Shown here: positions 29,562 to 38,316 of the stretch, in pieces
How positions within the stretch are numbered: position 1 is the first letter of the stretch
Layout of the letters: each line of letters begins with the position of its first letter
From: Maribacter sp. MJ134
Lineage (GTDB): Bacteria; Bacteroidota; Bacteroidia; Flavobacteriales; Flavobacteriaceae
Assembly (NCBI RefSeq): GCF_003970695.1
Contig: NZ_CP034570.1
Span: 2,170,001 to 2,234,000 of the forward strand
Length of the DNA stretch: 64,000 bases
Direction: 5' to 3'
Notes under the pieces: model-generated
Seen by the model: the letters and a program-made list of their open reading frames with translations, nothing else
Told to the model about the DNA's origin: nothing
Database searches by the model: none
Made by a program: the position numbers and the translations under genes

Positions 29562-30581
29562 TTGTGCCGCCGGACAGTAACAGTCGTACTTACGCTCTGC
29601 TTGACCAAAATCGTACCCCAATGTAATCTGATGAAAACCACCATTATCAAACCTTATATCCCCCATTTGATAAGAATAATTGTAGGACACTAGAAAGTTT
29701 TTAATATTGGCACCGATTATCGGTGTGATCAACTGCAGTCTTTGCTCGCCAAAACCAGTAGCTGTCTGGAACTGAGCCCCGTCAAAACTTCTTCTGTAGG
29801 ATAGACCGCCCCAAATTCTACCGAAATCAACATCACGGTATACCTTGGCGTTGATGTCTATGGTTTTCTCTTCGGTAAACTCCGTCAATTGAAATAGAAC
29901 AGAAGGTTCTACTTGCCATTCACTTCTTCCGAATACGTATCCTGCCGAAATGAGGTATCTTCTAATATTATCAATAACCAACTGGTCTGGATTATCTTGT
30001 CTATCTCTATAGTAAATATTTCTTCTGCTACCTGTTAAAGCGTTAGTTACTGCAAAATGCGCATAAAATTCCATGAAGTTATAGGATAAACCCAAATCGA
30101 CATTGAAATAGGATGCACTTAGTTTAATACCGGCTATTGCAGGGTCTTGCAATACAGACCTAAATTCACTTTCGTCAAGACTACTCTGTAAAATTGTACC
30201 ACTTAAACCAAAAGATAACTGATTTAGGACCCTTACATCGTCCCCACCCATTCTAAGGTGATGTGCATAGGTAAGTTTCATTCCTGTTTGTGAATGAAAT
30301 CCATTGGCATCGTTGAAAACAATTGCTCCTACTCCGCTGGGTCCGTCACCTAATCTAAAGTGAGCATTAACCGTCTGTAAACTGGGCGCATCTTCTACGT
30401 CAAACCATTGCTTTCTCGCAGTAGCCCTAATTTTACCTCCCTGACCAATCCCTGCCATTGACGGATATACTAGATAGTAATTATCGGACAGGTAATCAAA
30501 ATATACGGGTATACCTTCCTGTGCAAAGGACTTTAGACCAAAAGCAAGGAAAGAAAAAATGATCAGTAGCTTAAATTTCAT
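29559..30581 (-). CDS. second PorP/SprF-family outer-membrane protein
   Basis: A 340-residue protein from ATG 30581 (MKFKLLIIFSFLAF) with a signal peptide ending KSFAQ (about residue 21). The PorP/SprF pattern is present in a divergent form: PVYFDYLSDNYYLVYPSMAG takes the place of PQYTQYMYN...NPAYAG, and ARKQWFDVEDAPS matches the R-QW-P block. The body is beta-strand rich and ends in YDCYCPAAQ, an unusual cysteine-containing tail. Unlike the copy at 17402, it has no adhesin or OmpA gene beside it, so it is an orphan PorP/SprF with an unknown T9SS client. It is convergent with the VWA gene and divergent from the Nfu gene. Confidence 0.87.
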   Translation of the reverse strand: MKFKLLIIFSFLAFGLKSFAQEGIPVYFDYLSDNYYLVYPSMAGIGQGGKIRATARKQWFDVEDAPSLQTVNAHFRLGDGPSGVGAIVFNDANGFHSQTGMKLTYAHHLRMGGDDVRVLNQLSFGLSGTILQSSLDESEFRSVLQDPAIAGIKLSASYFNVDLGLSYNFMEFYAHFAVTNALTGSRRNIYYRDRQDNPDQLVIDNIRRYLISAGYVFGRSEWQVEPSVLFQLTEFTEEKTIDINAKVYRDVDFGRIWGGLSYRRSFDGAQFQTATGFGEQRLQLITPIIGANIKNFLVSYNYSYQMGDIRFDNGGFHQITLGYDFGQAERKYDCYCPAAQ

Positions 30582-30679
30582 CTTAGGAAATGAGGATATA
30601 GGTTCAATATGCGCTAAATATAAAGTATAACGACTTAACGCTAACATTATTATATGAGCTTTAACTTAGATTTCCTTCG

Positions 30680-30687
30680 TATTTTTG
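30680..30687 (+). promoter_or_regulatory. putative -7 element for the Nfu-type gene
   Basis: TATTTTTG is an exact TAnnTTTG, 17 nt before the ATG at 30705. No TTG is at the usual -33 distance. Confidence 0.4.
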
Positions 30688-30704
30688 TTTAAAATTCTAT
30701 AGCG

Positions 30705-31613
30705 ATGAAAGAGTACACCATTACGGTTGTGAAAACCAACAATCCTACCATACTTAAATTTGAAACGAACCATCTTCTGGTAAAACGAAAGAACTACGAG
30801 TATAAAAATATAGACGAGGCCCAAAATGCTCCACTGGCGCAACAACTTTTCCACCTTCCATTTATCAAGACAGTCTATGTGTCGGGTAATTTTATCGGTC
30901 TGGAACGCTATGATATCGTAGCTTGGGAAGACGTAAAAGATGAAGTAGCACAGCAATTAGTGGAGTACCTCAATGCCGGCGAACCTGTTGTTATCGAAGA
31001 AGATACAGACAAACCAATCGCCATTACGGTCTATGCTGAAGTTACACCGAACCCGGCGACCATGAAATTCGTTGCAAGTAAGAAAATTGTTGGTGCGGCC
31101 TACGAATTTAAGAATATTGATGAAGCCAGGATGTCTCCTTTAGCGATGGAGTTGTTTCAACTACCGTTCGTGAAAGAGGTATTTATTGATGAAAATTATG
31201 TTTCGGTATCCAAATATGAGGTAGCCGAATGGGAAGATATTACCTTAGAACTAAGAGAGCTTATACGTAATTTTATAGCTCAAGGTAAAGAGATAGTTCT
31301 AGGAAATGCCAAATCCGCTGGGAAAGAGGACACCAAGGAAACGACTGCTGTTACAGTGGAAGAAAATCTAGATGACACTTCTAAAGAAATCATCGATATT
31401 TTAGAAGAATATGTTAAACCGGCCGTAGCAAGTGATGGTGGTAACATTCTTTTCAAATCTTATGAGCAAGAAACAGGTAGAGTAAATGTGATACTACAAG
31501 GTGCCTGTAGCGGTTGTCCGTCTTCGACTTTTACTTTAAAAAACGGAATAGAAACCATGTTAAAGAATATGATGGGTGATAAAATAAATGAGGTTGTAGC
31601 CCTAAACGGCTAA
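30705..31613 (+). CDS. NifU/Nfu-type Fe-S scaffold protein with two Nfu_N domains
   Basis: A 302-residue iron-sulfur carrier. Two consecutive Nfu_N domains are visible: residues 1-93 (NPTILKFETN, PLAQQLFHLPFIKTVYV) and about 105-195 (NPATMKFVAS, PLAMELFQLPFVKEVFI). They are clear copies of one another. A linker leads to the C-terminal NifU domain (about 222-302), whose cluster-binding cysteines lie in QGACSGCPSS (Cys268 and Cys271). Nfu proteins receive Fe-S clusters from the assembly machinery and pass them to client enzymes. No other Fe-S assembly gene is nearby. Dodecin follows 73 nt later. Confidence 0.93.
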   Translation: MKEYTITVVKTNNPTILKFETNHLLVKRKNYEYKNIDEAQNAPLAQQLFHLPFIKTVYVSGNFIGLERYDIVAWEDVKDEVAQQLVEYLNAGEPVVIEEDTDKPIAITVYAEVTPNPATMKFVASKKIVGAAYEFKNIDEARMSPLAMELFQLPFVKEVFIDENYVSVSKYEVAEWEDITLELRELIRNFIAQGKEIVLGNAKSAGKEDTKETTAVTVEENLDDTSKEIIDILEEYVKPAVASDGGNILFKSYEQETGRVNVILQGACSGCPSSTFTLKNGIETMLKNMMGDKINEVVALNG

Positions 31614-31686
31614 AAAAACCAACAGATGCGTTAAGCTTTCTTTCATAAAATTTAGTACTTTGTAGAAAATATAAAAAACACTAATT

Positions 31687-31887
31687 ATGGCAGTTTTAAA
31701 AGTAATAGAAGTATTAGCGAATTCAAGTAAGAGTTGGGAGGACGCGGCCAAGAATGCAGTAGACCAGGCCTCAAAGTCTGTCAAGAACATCCGTTCCGTA
31801 TATTTAAACGAGCAAAGTGCCACCGTTGAAGACGGAAAAATGGTTGATTACCGCGTCAATGTAAAAATCACTTTTGAAGTAAAGTAA
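31687..31887 (+). CDS. dodecin (flavin-storage protein)
   Basis: A 66-residue protein of the full family length. Dodecins form hollow 12-mers that bind and protect flavins. Visible marks are MAVLKVIEVLANSSKSWEDA at the start, AVDQASKSVKNIRSVYLNEQ in the helix and following strand, and the terminal YRVNVKITFEV strand. Start at ATG 31687. A hairpin terminator follows directly, so transcription ends here. Confidence 0.93.
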   Translation: MAVLKVIEVLANSSKSWEDAAKNAVDQASKSVKNIRSVYLNEQSATVEDGKMVDYRVNVKITFEVK

Positions 31888-31906
31888 GCCTTACTTCAAC
31901 AAGACA

Positions 31907-31932
31907 AAAAGCACCTGTTGGTGCTTTTTTTA
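31907..31932 (+). terminator. Rho-independent terminator after dodecin
   Basis: AAAGCACC (31908-31915) pairs with GGTGCTTT (31920-31927) across a TGTT loop, followed by a T-run. Confidence 0.88.
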
Positions 31933-31980
31933 TACCCCAGTTTTAGCATACGACTTGTAGCTATAATTTAGAATTGAACT

Positions 31981-34029
31981 ATGCAGCAAAAATATACCAA
32001 TAACCTTATTAAAGAGACCAGCCCCTATTTGCTACAGCACGCGCACAATCCTGTTAATTGGGAAGCGTGGAACCCCACTGTATTGGCAGAAGCAAAAAGG
32101 AACAATAAACCCTTGCTCATTAGTATTGGCTACGCCGCCTGTCATTGGTGCCATGTTATGGAACATGAATGTTTTGAAGACGAAGAAGTTGCAAAAGTGA
32201 TGAATGAAAATTTCGTCAATATTAAAATTGATAGAGAGGAAAGGCCTGATATTGACCATATTTATATGGATGCATTACAAATGATGACCGGTAGTGGCGG
32301 TTGGCCGCTGAATATTATCTCACTACCGGACGGGAGACCTTTTTGGGGCGCCACCTATGTAAAGAAAAAAGATTGGACCACCGTTCTTTCGCAGTTAAGC
32401 GAGCTTTATAAGACAGAACCGAATAAGGTAATCGGCTATGCTGAAAATATGGCTCAAGGCATAAAGCAGATAAACCTTATCGCAACTAATACCGACACTG
32501 ATACCTATTCTTTAGACCAGTTAAGGAAATGTGTGGAAAAATGGTCTGGTTATTTTGATACTTTTCTAGGCGGATATAGGAGAGCTCCAAAATTTATGAT
32601 GCCCGTGAATTTAGAATTCTTATTGCACTACGCCGTAACTCAAAAAAACGAGTCCATCATGGAATATGTGGATACTACATTGACCCGAATGGCATATGGT
32701 GGAATATTTGACCATGTAGACGGAGGTTTTTCCAGGTACGCCGTTGATACCAAATGGCACGTGCCCCATTTTGAAAAAATGCTCTATGACAATGGACAGC
32801 TCACTAGTCTCTACGCAAAAGCATATGCCTTTACAGGGAACGCCCACTATAAGGAGGTAGTGGAAAAGACAATTAATTTTGTCACCACAGAACTAAAAAG
32901 CGAAAATGGAGCCTTTTACTCCTCTCTCGATGCAGATAGCCTAAACGACCATGAAAAACTTGAGGAAGGTGCGTATTATGTTTGGAAGAAAGAGGACTTA
33001 CAAGATGTACTCAAGGAAGATTATCCTCTTTTCGAAGATTACTACAATATTAACTCCTACGGTCTTTGGGAACATGAAAACTATGTTCTGATAAGGGATA
33101 AAGCGGACAATGAAATTGCCGTAAAGCATGATATTGAAATCTTAGAGTTACAAGCCAGAATAAAAAGAAGTTTACAACTACTCTCAGAAGAACGCAAAAA
33201 AAGAGCGTACCCCAGACTGGACGATAAGATTCTAACCTCATGGAACGGTTTAATGCTTAAAGGTTTGGTAGACTCCGCCAGATATATTCAAAATGACAGT
33301 TATTTATCATTGGCATTAGAGAACGCTGAATTCATTCTAAAAAACCTAACAAAATCAGACGGAAGTCTTTATCATAGTCACAAGGAGGGAACCAGCACAA
33401 TTAATGGGTATTTAGAAGATTATGCTTCCGTCATAGATGCCGTCATAGGCCTCTACGAAATTACGTTTGACGAAAAATGGTTGTCCACGGCCAAGCAGCT
33501 AGCGGACTATTGTAGGACGAATTTCTTTGATGATAAAAGTGAGCTATTCTTCTTCACTTCGAAAGAGGATGACATCCTTATTCGAAGAACTTTAGAGACT
33601 TCGGACAATGTTATCCCTGCCTCTAATTCTATAATGGCTTTAAATCTGCTGAAACTATCCAAATTCTTTCCGGAAACGAATTACAGAACCGTCTATCAAA
33701 ATATGCTTAAAAACATACAGCCAAATTTTGATGAAAATCCGCAAAACTACGCGAATTGGTTGCATCTTGTTCTCTTTGAAAATTTACCGTTCTATGAAGT
33801 CGCTATTGTTGGCGATAGTTATAAGGAGAAGGCTAGAACAATCGCCAAAAATTACTTGCCAAATACGATTTTTGCCGGAACGCAAGAGAAAAGCGAGTTG
33901 CCCCTACTGAAAAACAGATTAGTTAAGGGTACTACTCAAATTTATGTCTGCCACGAAGGAAGTTGCAAGTTACCGTTAACACATACCAAAGAAGTTTTAA
34001 CGCTTTTACATCTAAACAACGACCATTAA
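31981..34029 (+). CDS. DUF255 (YyaL/SPATA20-like) thioredoxin-domain protein
   Basis: A 682-residue protein with no signal peptide, so probably cytoplasmic. The N-terminal thioredoxin-like domain (1 to about 165) has the family block [15 protein letters not shown] and the redox-type motif CHWC at residues 54-57, followed by [10 protein letters not shown] and [12 protein letters not shown]. The rest is an (alpha/alpha)-barrel like that of N-acyl-glucosamine epimerases and glycosidases, with [19 protein letters not shown] and [11 protein letters not shown] blocks. The family is widespread from bacteria to mammals, but its biochemical function is not established. The gene starts about 50 nt after the dodecin terminator. 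Confidence 0.92.
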   Translation: MQQKYTNNLIKETSPYLLQHAHNPVNWEAWNPTVLAEAKRNNKPLLISIGYAACHWCHVMEHECFEDEEVAKVMNENFVNIKIDREERPDIDHIYMDALQMMTGSGGWPLNIISLPDGRPFWGATYVKKKDWTTVLSQLSELYKTEPNKVIGYAENMAQGIKQINLIATNTDTDTYSLDQLRKCVEKWSGYFDTFLGGYRRAPKFMMPVNLEFLLHYAVTQKNESIMEYVDTTLTRMAYGGIFDHVDGGFSRYAVDTKWHVPHFEKMLYDNGQLTSLYAKAYAFTGNAHYKEVVEKTINFVTTELKSENGAFYSSLDADSLNDHEKLEEGAYYVWKKEDLQDVLKEDYPLFEDYYNINSYGLWEHENYVLIRDKADNEIAVKHDIEILELQARIKRSLQLLSEERKKRAYPRLDDKILTSWNGLMLKGLVDSARYIQNDSYLSLALENAEFILKNLTKSDGSLYHSHKEGTSTINGYLEDYASVIDAVIGLYEITFDEKWLSTAKQLADYCRTNFFDDKSELFFFTSKEDDILIRRTLETSDNVIPASNSIMALNLLKLSKFFPETNYRTVYQNMLKNIQPNFDENPQNYANWLHLVLFENLPFYEVAIVGDSYKEKARTIAKNYLPNTIFAGTQEKSELPLLKNRLVKGTTQIYVCHEGSCKLPLTHTKEVLTLLHLNNDH

Positions 34030-34050
34030 CAATAGTTTAAACAAATTTGC

Positions 34051-34081
34051 TTGTCAGGGCCTACTCAAATTTTCAGCTTTG
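34051..34081 (+). promoter_or_regulatory. putative promoter of the MscS gene
   Basis: TTG (34051-34053), a 20-nt spacer and CAGCTTTG (34074-34081), which has one mismatch to TAnnTTTG, 26 nt before the ATG at 34108. Confidence 0.4.
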
Positions 34082-34107
34082 CAATTCAGAATAAATAAAT
34101 AAAACTT

Positions 34108-34932
34108 ATGGAAGAAATTACCGATTATAAAGTACATGTAAAGAAGGCAATTGATTGGCTTTGGAACGCCCTGCCAAACATCGTTTTGGCTATCATCATT
34201 CTGGTTGCGGGAATCTACTTAATTAGACTTATCAATAAACTTGTACGAAAGTTTTTTCAGAAAAAAGACTATGACCTTGCCTTGGAAACCTTTTTACAAA
34301 GCTTTATCAACATAGCGCTTAAGATTATTCTATTCGTGGTAGTCATATCCCAACTAGGCGTACAGACTACATCATTGGCCGCGATATTAGGGGCGGCCGG
34401 ACTTGCTATTGGACTTGCCCTTCAAGGTTCCCTTTCCAATTTTGCTGGCGGCGTACTTATTCTTTTATTTAAACCTTTTAAAGTCGGTGATTTTATTTCG
34501 GCCCAAGGTGTGGATGGAACCGTAAAGGAAATTTCCATCTTTACGACCAAAATAAACACGTTTGGGAATCAGGTAGCTATTGTTCCCAACGGACAGCTTT
34601 CCAACAATAATATCGTTAATTATAACGCTGAGAGCACTCGTAGAGATAAAATTGATATCGGTATCGGTTACGGGTCCAATATTAAAAAAGCAAAGGATAT
34701 TATGCTGCAAATTTGTAACGACTGTGAACATATTTTAAAAGAACCCGCTCCCGAAGTGTATGTTGGGGCCTTAGCAGACAGTTCGGTAAACCTGACCCTA
34801 CGTTTTTGGGCAAATAACGAATTGTTTTGGCCAGCACATTTTCATGTTATGGAAGAAATAAAAAACAGGTTCGATGCGGAGGGTATAGAAATTCCTTTCC
34901 CACAACGTGTAGTTCATGAAGCAAAGGCCTAA
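34108..34932 (+). CDS. small-conductance mechanosensitive channel (MscS family)
   Basis: A 274-residue inner-membrane channel of standard MscS length. Three N-terminal helices (about 25-125) are followed by the pore-lining TM3 pattern ILGAAGLAIGLALQGSLSNFAGGVLIL, rich in Gly and Ala. Then comes the cytoplasmic beta domain with FKVGDFI and QVAIVPNGQLSNNNIVNY, and the alpha/beta cage domain. The channel opens under membrane tension to release solutes during hypo-osmotic shock. It stands alone, ended by a shared terminator with the convergent tsaB. Confidence 0.95.
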   Translation: MEEITDYKVHVKKAIDWLWNALPNIVLAIIILVAGIYLIRLINKLVRKFFQKKDYDLALETFLQSFINIALKIILFVVVISQLGVQTTSLAAILGAAGLAIGLALQGSLSNFAGGVLILLFKPFKVGDFISAQGVDGTVKEISIFTTKINTFGNQVAIVPNGQLSNNNIVNYNAESTRRDKIDIGIGYGSNIKKAKDIMLQICNDCEHILKEPAPEVYVGALADSSVNLTLRFWANNELFWPAHFHVMEEIKNRFDAEGIEIPFPQRVVHEAKA

Positions 34933-34950
34933 AAGATCAACTCTGCAAAC

Positions 34951-34988
34951 AAAACTCCTAAACCAAATATGGTTTGGGAGTTTTTTAT
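34951..34988. terminator. terminator between mscS-type gene and tsaB
   Basis: AAAACTCC-T-AAACCA, loop AATA, TGGTTT-G-GGAGTTTTTT. The T-run on the plus strand is strong; the minus strand gives a shorter one (TTTTG). It stops the channel gene and possibly tsaB. Confidence 0.85.
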
Positions 34989-35659
34989 TTTTTCTTGGTC
35001 TGCAATATAAAATCCTTTAAATAGTAAGGCTCAAAGTACGCCACATCCTCAAATTCTTTTAGTACATATTTCTCATACGCTAGCGACACCATTTCCTTTG
35101 ACGATGGTTGTACCGCTGCATTGTAACTGATGTTCGGATTCTTTAAAGTGGCAGCTATCTTTTCAGCACCGTTCCCTAAGATGTGAACGGTATGGTCCCG
35201 ATAGAACTCCTTAAAGGAGTGCTCATCTATAATTTCGGCCTTTGTTGTCCTTATCTCATTAAGATTCGCGTCAAATATGGTCGCGTAAACCTCCATTCTT
35301 CTAGCATCCAATACCGGAATTATATAATCCGCTTGAACATCTCTGGCTTGGGAAGCGATATTTTTTAACGTAGGAATAGCGATTAACGGAATATCCAGTG
35401 CATAACACAGCCCTTTAGCAGCGGACACCCCTATGCGCAGGCCCGTATAAGAGCCTGGACCCTTACTAACGGCAACGGCGTCAACATCCGTCATCATAAA
35501 ATCAGTCTCCTCCAAACACTCCTGGATAAACACATGAAGTTGTTCCGAGTGGGAATAGTTGGGTGTATCGTTCTCCCGTGATGCCAAAATCCTATTATCC
35601 TTAGCTAGACATACGGAACAATTGGTCGTAGCAGTTTCCAAGTTTAAAATTAATCCCAT
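34985..35659 (-). CDS. tsaB: tRNA threonylcarbamoyladenosine biosynthesis protein TsaB
   Basis: A 224-residue ASKHA-fold protein, partner of TsaD and TsaE in making t6A37 in ANN-decoding tRNAs. The N-terminal nucleotide-fold strand ILNLETATTNCSVCLA and the block AVSKGPGSYTGLRIGVSAAKGL (residues about 64-85) are diagnostic. Like other TsaB proteins it lacks the metal-binding histidines of TsaD. The start ATG at 35659 is fixed by alignment to the usual M-x-LILxIETAT opening. An exact -7 element (TACCTTTG) ends only 4 nt before the ATG, which suggests a leaderless or nearly leaderless mRNA. Confidence 0.94.
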   Translation of the reverse strand: MGLILNLETATTNCSVCLAKDNRILASRENDTPNYSHSEQLHVFIQECLEETDFMMTDVDAVAVSKGPGSYTGLRIGVSAAKGLCYALDIPLIAIPTLKNIASQARDVQADYIIPVLDARRMEVYATIFDANLNEIRTTKAEIIDEHSFKEFYRDHTVHILGNGAEKIAATLKNPNISYNAAVQPSSKEMVSLAYEKYVLKEFEDVAYFEPYYLKDFILQTKKK

Positions 35660-35663
35660 ATTT

Positions 35664-35671
35664 CAAAGGTA
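35664..35671 (-). promoter_or_regulatory. -7-like element directly before tsaB
   Basis: The minus strand reads TACCTTTG, an exact TAnnTTTG, with its last base 4 nt before the tsaB ATG. A TTG at the usual -33 spacing is absent. Confidence 0.4.
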
Positions 35672-35689
35672 CAGCATAGACCCAACAAG

Positions 35690-35722
35690 AAAAAGCCTGC
35701 AAATTACTGTTGCAGGCTTTTA
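35690..35722 (-). terminator. terminator of the export operon
   Basis: On the minus strand AAAAGCCTGCAA, loop CAGTAAT, TTGCAGGCTTTTTC. It lies 18 nt past the tolC-like stop and closes the eight-gene export operon. Confidence 0.88.
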
Positions 35723-35739
35723 CATTGAGTTGAGTTAGC

Positions 35740-37098
35740 TTAGTCTAATGAAAGAGGTATCCCGTAGAAGAACTCTAAAATTTTTAATCGGAAAATATAG
35801 TCATATTTCGCTCGAATTACACTTGCCTCGGCATTATCGACTCTAGCTTGTGCTTGCCCGAAGTCAAAGGCATTCAACAAACCTACTTCGTAGCGTTCTT
35901 TAGCATAGTCGTAAGCAAGCCTTTGTGCTTCCAAGGTTTTTTGAGTTGCTTCAAAAGTCTTTCCAAAAGTCTTAACGTTTACATGAGCCTGTTGAATCGT
36001 ATTTTCAAGTTCTAATTTGTTTTGCTCCAATTGTAGTTCTGCTCTTTTAACGCCTATTTTTGATCGCTTCACATTGTTTTCTGTAGCAAAACCATTGAAT
36101 ACTGGTATGTTTAATTGAAAACCATAAGAAATACCGTCATTTAACCATAACTGATCTATAAAATCCGGTCTAAACGTGGTAACACCACCAAAACCATCCG
36201 GTGCACTTCTAAATTGATTTGTATAAAAAGTATTGTATTGAAAAAACGTACTAAGTGTTGGGTATCTAGCTCCTTTAGCTATTTGTAAATCCTTTTCGGC
36301 CAAATCTATATTTGCCTCTGAAAACTTAATATCGTTTCTAAAAGTAAGCGCTTTAGCATATATAGATTCAGGAGAAGTAGACATGATTTCTGAAGGTGGC
36401 ACCTCATAAGATTCCTTCATAACGTCAAAATTTTGATAATCCGTAATCTGAAGTAATTGAGCCAAATTAATGCGTGAAATCAATACCAAAGCCTCACCAT
36501 TAATAATTTGTTGTTCTTGTGTCGCAGCGGTTGCCTCTATTTCCAATAAATCACCTCTAGGTAGCACTCCTGAATCTACCAACTCTTTTGTTCTATTTAC
36601 ATCTTGCTTTGTAATCTCGTACTGGGCTTGCGAAACCTTTAAGGCCTCTTTATTGGATAAAACCTGTAAATAGGCTTCGGCAACATTCAAGCTAATATCA
36701 TCCTGCAAATCATCCAATCCATATTGTGTAGCTATTGCGCTCAATTTTGCGCGTTGTAATCTATACAGATTCTGCATACCATCGAAGATGGTCATGCCGG
36801 CATTGATTCCAGCTGATGTCGAAAAAATTTGACCAGGTTCAATGATGTTCGTGTTTGGGTTGGTAACCAGACCAGAACGCTCACTAACAGTAGTATTTGC
36901 ATTGAGGCTTGGCAGGAAATTACCTAAAGCATCAGACCTCTCAATTTTCACATTTTCCAAGTCCAGTTCAAATTGTGCCACACTAAGGTTATTTTCCATG
37001 GCGTACTCCACACATTCTTGCAAGCTCCATTGTTTGCTTTGCGCCAAGGTGGTTGTTACGGCAGCAAAAAGCAATATGATGGTTGATTTAAATTTCAT
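35740..37098 (-). CDS. TolC-family outer-membrane efflux protein
   Basis: A 452-residue outer-membrane channel with a signal peptide ending TTLAQ (about residue 19). Two OEP repeats follow (about 25-220 and 245-440), each with long alpha-helical hairpins and short beta strands: LQECVEYAMENNLSV and YLQVLSNKEALKVSQ in the first, DLAEKDLQIAKGARYPTL and AYDYAKERYEVGLLNAFDF in the second. This is the only outer-membrane component of the operon, so it should serve both adaptor/permease sets. It is the last gene, 36 nt after the second adaptor, and is followed by a strong terminator. Confidence 0.95.
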   Translation of the reverse strand: MKFKSTIILLFAAVTTTLAQSKQWSLQECVEYAMENNLSVAQFELDLENVKIERSDALGNFLPSLNANTTVSERSGLVTNPNTNIIEPGQIFSTSAGINAGMTIFDGMQNLYRLQRAKLSAIATQYGLDDLQDDISLNVAEAYLQVLSNKEALKVSQAQYEITKQDVNRTKELVDSGVLPRGDLLEIEATAATQEQQIINGEALVLISRINLAQLLQITDYQNFDVMKESYEVPPSEIMSTSPESIYAKALTFRNDIKFSEANIDLAEKDLQIAKGARYPTLSTFFQYNTFYTNQFRSAPDGFGGVTTFRPDFIDQLWLNDGISYGFQLNIPVFNGFATENNVKRSKIGVKRAELQLEQNKLELENTIQQAHVNVKTFGKTFEATQKTLEAQRLAYDYAKERYEVGLLNAFDFGQAQARVDNAEASVIRAKYDYIFRLKILEFFYGIPLSLD

Positions 37099-37134
37099 TT
37101 TGTGATTTTTTTGATTCGTATTATTGATTGATGA

Positions 37135-38277
37135 TTACTCTTCTGTCTCCTCGCCTTCTTCGCCCTCTTCTTCTCCTTTTTTAACAGGCTCGGTCTTGTT
37201 CCACTGCTTTACTTTGTCTTCTTCTGATAACCCGGATAGAATCTCTACGTTTACTCCGTCCGAAATACCTATCTCAATATCCCTTCTTTCAAATTCCTGC
37301 TCTCCAGTTGCTACCTCTACATAGGGCTTATCCGTTTTCTTGTCAAATTGCAATAAGGCTTCTGGAACCACCATTACGCTATCTCTCCTATCCAGAACCA
37401 AAGATGCATTTGCACTATAGCCTGCCCGTATGAGAACATCGTCATTGACCTCAACGTCTCCCTCAATTTTGAACTGAACCGCACCGGTCTCTTCAACTCC
37501 CTTGGGTGCTATGAACTTTAACTTGGCATCGAACTCTTCACCCTCTATGGCTCCAAGACTAATTTTTAGCGGCATTCCAATTTTTAATTTACCCACTTCA
37601 CCTTCATCTACTTTACCTTCAAAAATCATTTTGCTCAGATCCGCAATTGAAGCGATGGTAGTACCGTCATTAAAATTATTACTCTGGATTACCTGATCCC
37701 CTTCCTCGACAGGAATTTCTAAAATCGTACCATCTACGGTAGCTCTAATATTTGTATTTGCACTTGAAGAACCTCCTGCAGAACCTCTTCTAATGATTTG
37801 ATAATCCGCACGGGCATTCTTTAACTCCTGCTCGGCCTGGTTATAGCTCAATTGAAGGGTATTAAAATCCTGACTGGAAATAACACCTTTGTCAAAAAGC
37901 GCCTTGTTACGATCGTATTCAATTTTGGTATTGTTCAAGGCCAGTTCGGCGTTCCTTACCCTACCATTAGCTTGGTTCAATGCTTGTTCATTAGGAACTA
38001 CCTTGATTACGGCAATGAGTTCACCTGCTTTTACCTTTGCTCCCTCTTCTAGGTATATCTTGTCGATGATACCAGAAATTTGAGGTTTAATCTCAATTTC
38101 ATCCTCTGGAATCACTTTACCCGTAGCAACGGTTTTCTTTTCAATATTGGCTTTAAAAGGTTGCGATGTTTCATAAACAATGGAAGACTTACTGTTACTT
38201 TTTATAAAGAATACTGCCGCCCATAAAGCTCCTAGAACTAAAATTCCAATTAATATGTATTTAACAATCTTGTTCAT
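37135..38277 (-). CDS. MacA-like periplasmic adaptor (copy 2)
   Basis: A 380-residue membrane-fusion protein. One N-terminal helix (about 5-25) leads to a lipoyl/barrel-sandwich half (about 55-90, ATGKVIPEDEIEIKPQISG), a coiled-coil hairpin (about 95-150), the second lipoyl half (about 175-215, ATVDGTILEIPVEEGD), then beta-barrel and membrane-proximal domains. It is a close paralogue of the adaptor at 41599: both share YVE(I/V)ATGEQEFER and FNxGTTIA. The C-terminus ends in a Glu-rich tail (EGEEGEETEE) missing from most adaptors. It bridges the permeases to TolC. Confidence 0.93.
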   Translation of the reverse strand: MNKIVKYILIGILVLGALWAAVFFIKSNSKSSIVYETSQPFKANIEKKTVATGKVIPEDEIEIKPQISGIIDKIYLEEGAKVKAGELIAVIKVVPNEQALNQANGRVRNAELALNNTKIEYDRNKALFDKGVISSQDFNTLQLSYNQAEQELKNARADYQIIRRGSAGGSSSANTNIRATVDGTILEIPVEEGDQVIQSNNFNDGTTIASIADLSKMIFEGKVDEGEVGKLKIGMPLKISLGAIEGEEFDAKLKFIAPKGVEETGAVQFKIEGDVEVNDDVLIRAGYSANASLVLDRRDSVMVVPEALLQFDKKTDKPYVEVATGEQEFERRDIEIGISDGVNVEILSGLSEEDKVKQWNKTEPVKKGEEEGEEGEETEE

Positions 38278-38316
38278 TTTAAAGTGTATTAGTTTTTATT
38301 TTGGTTTTGTTGTTTA

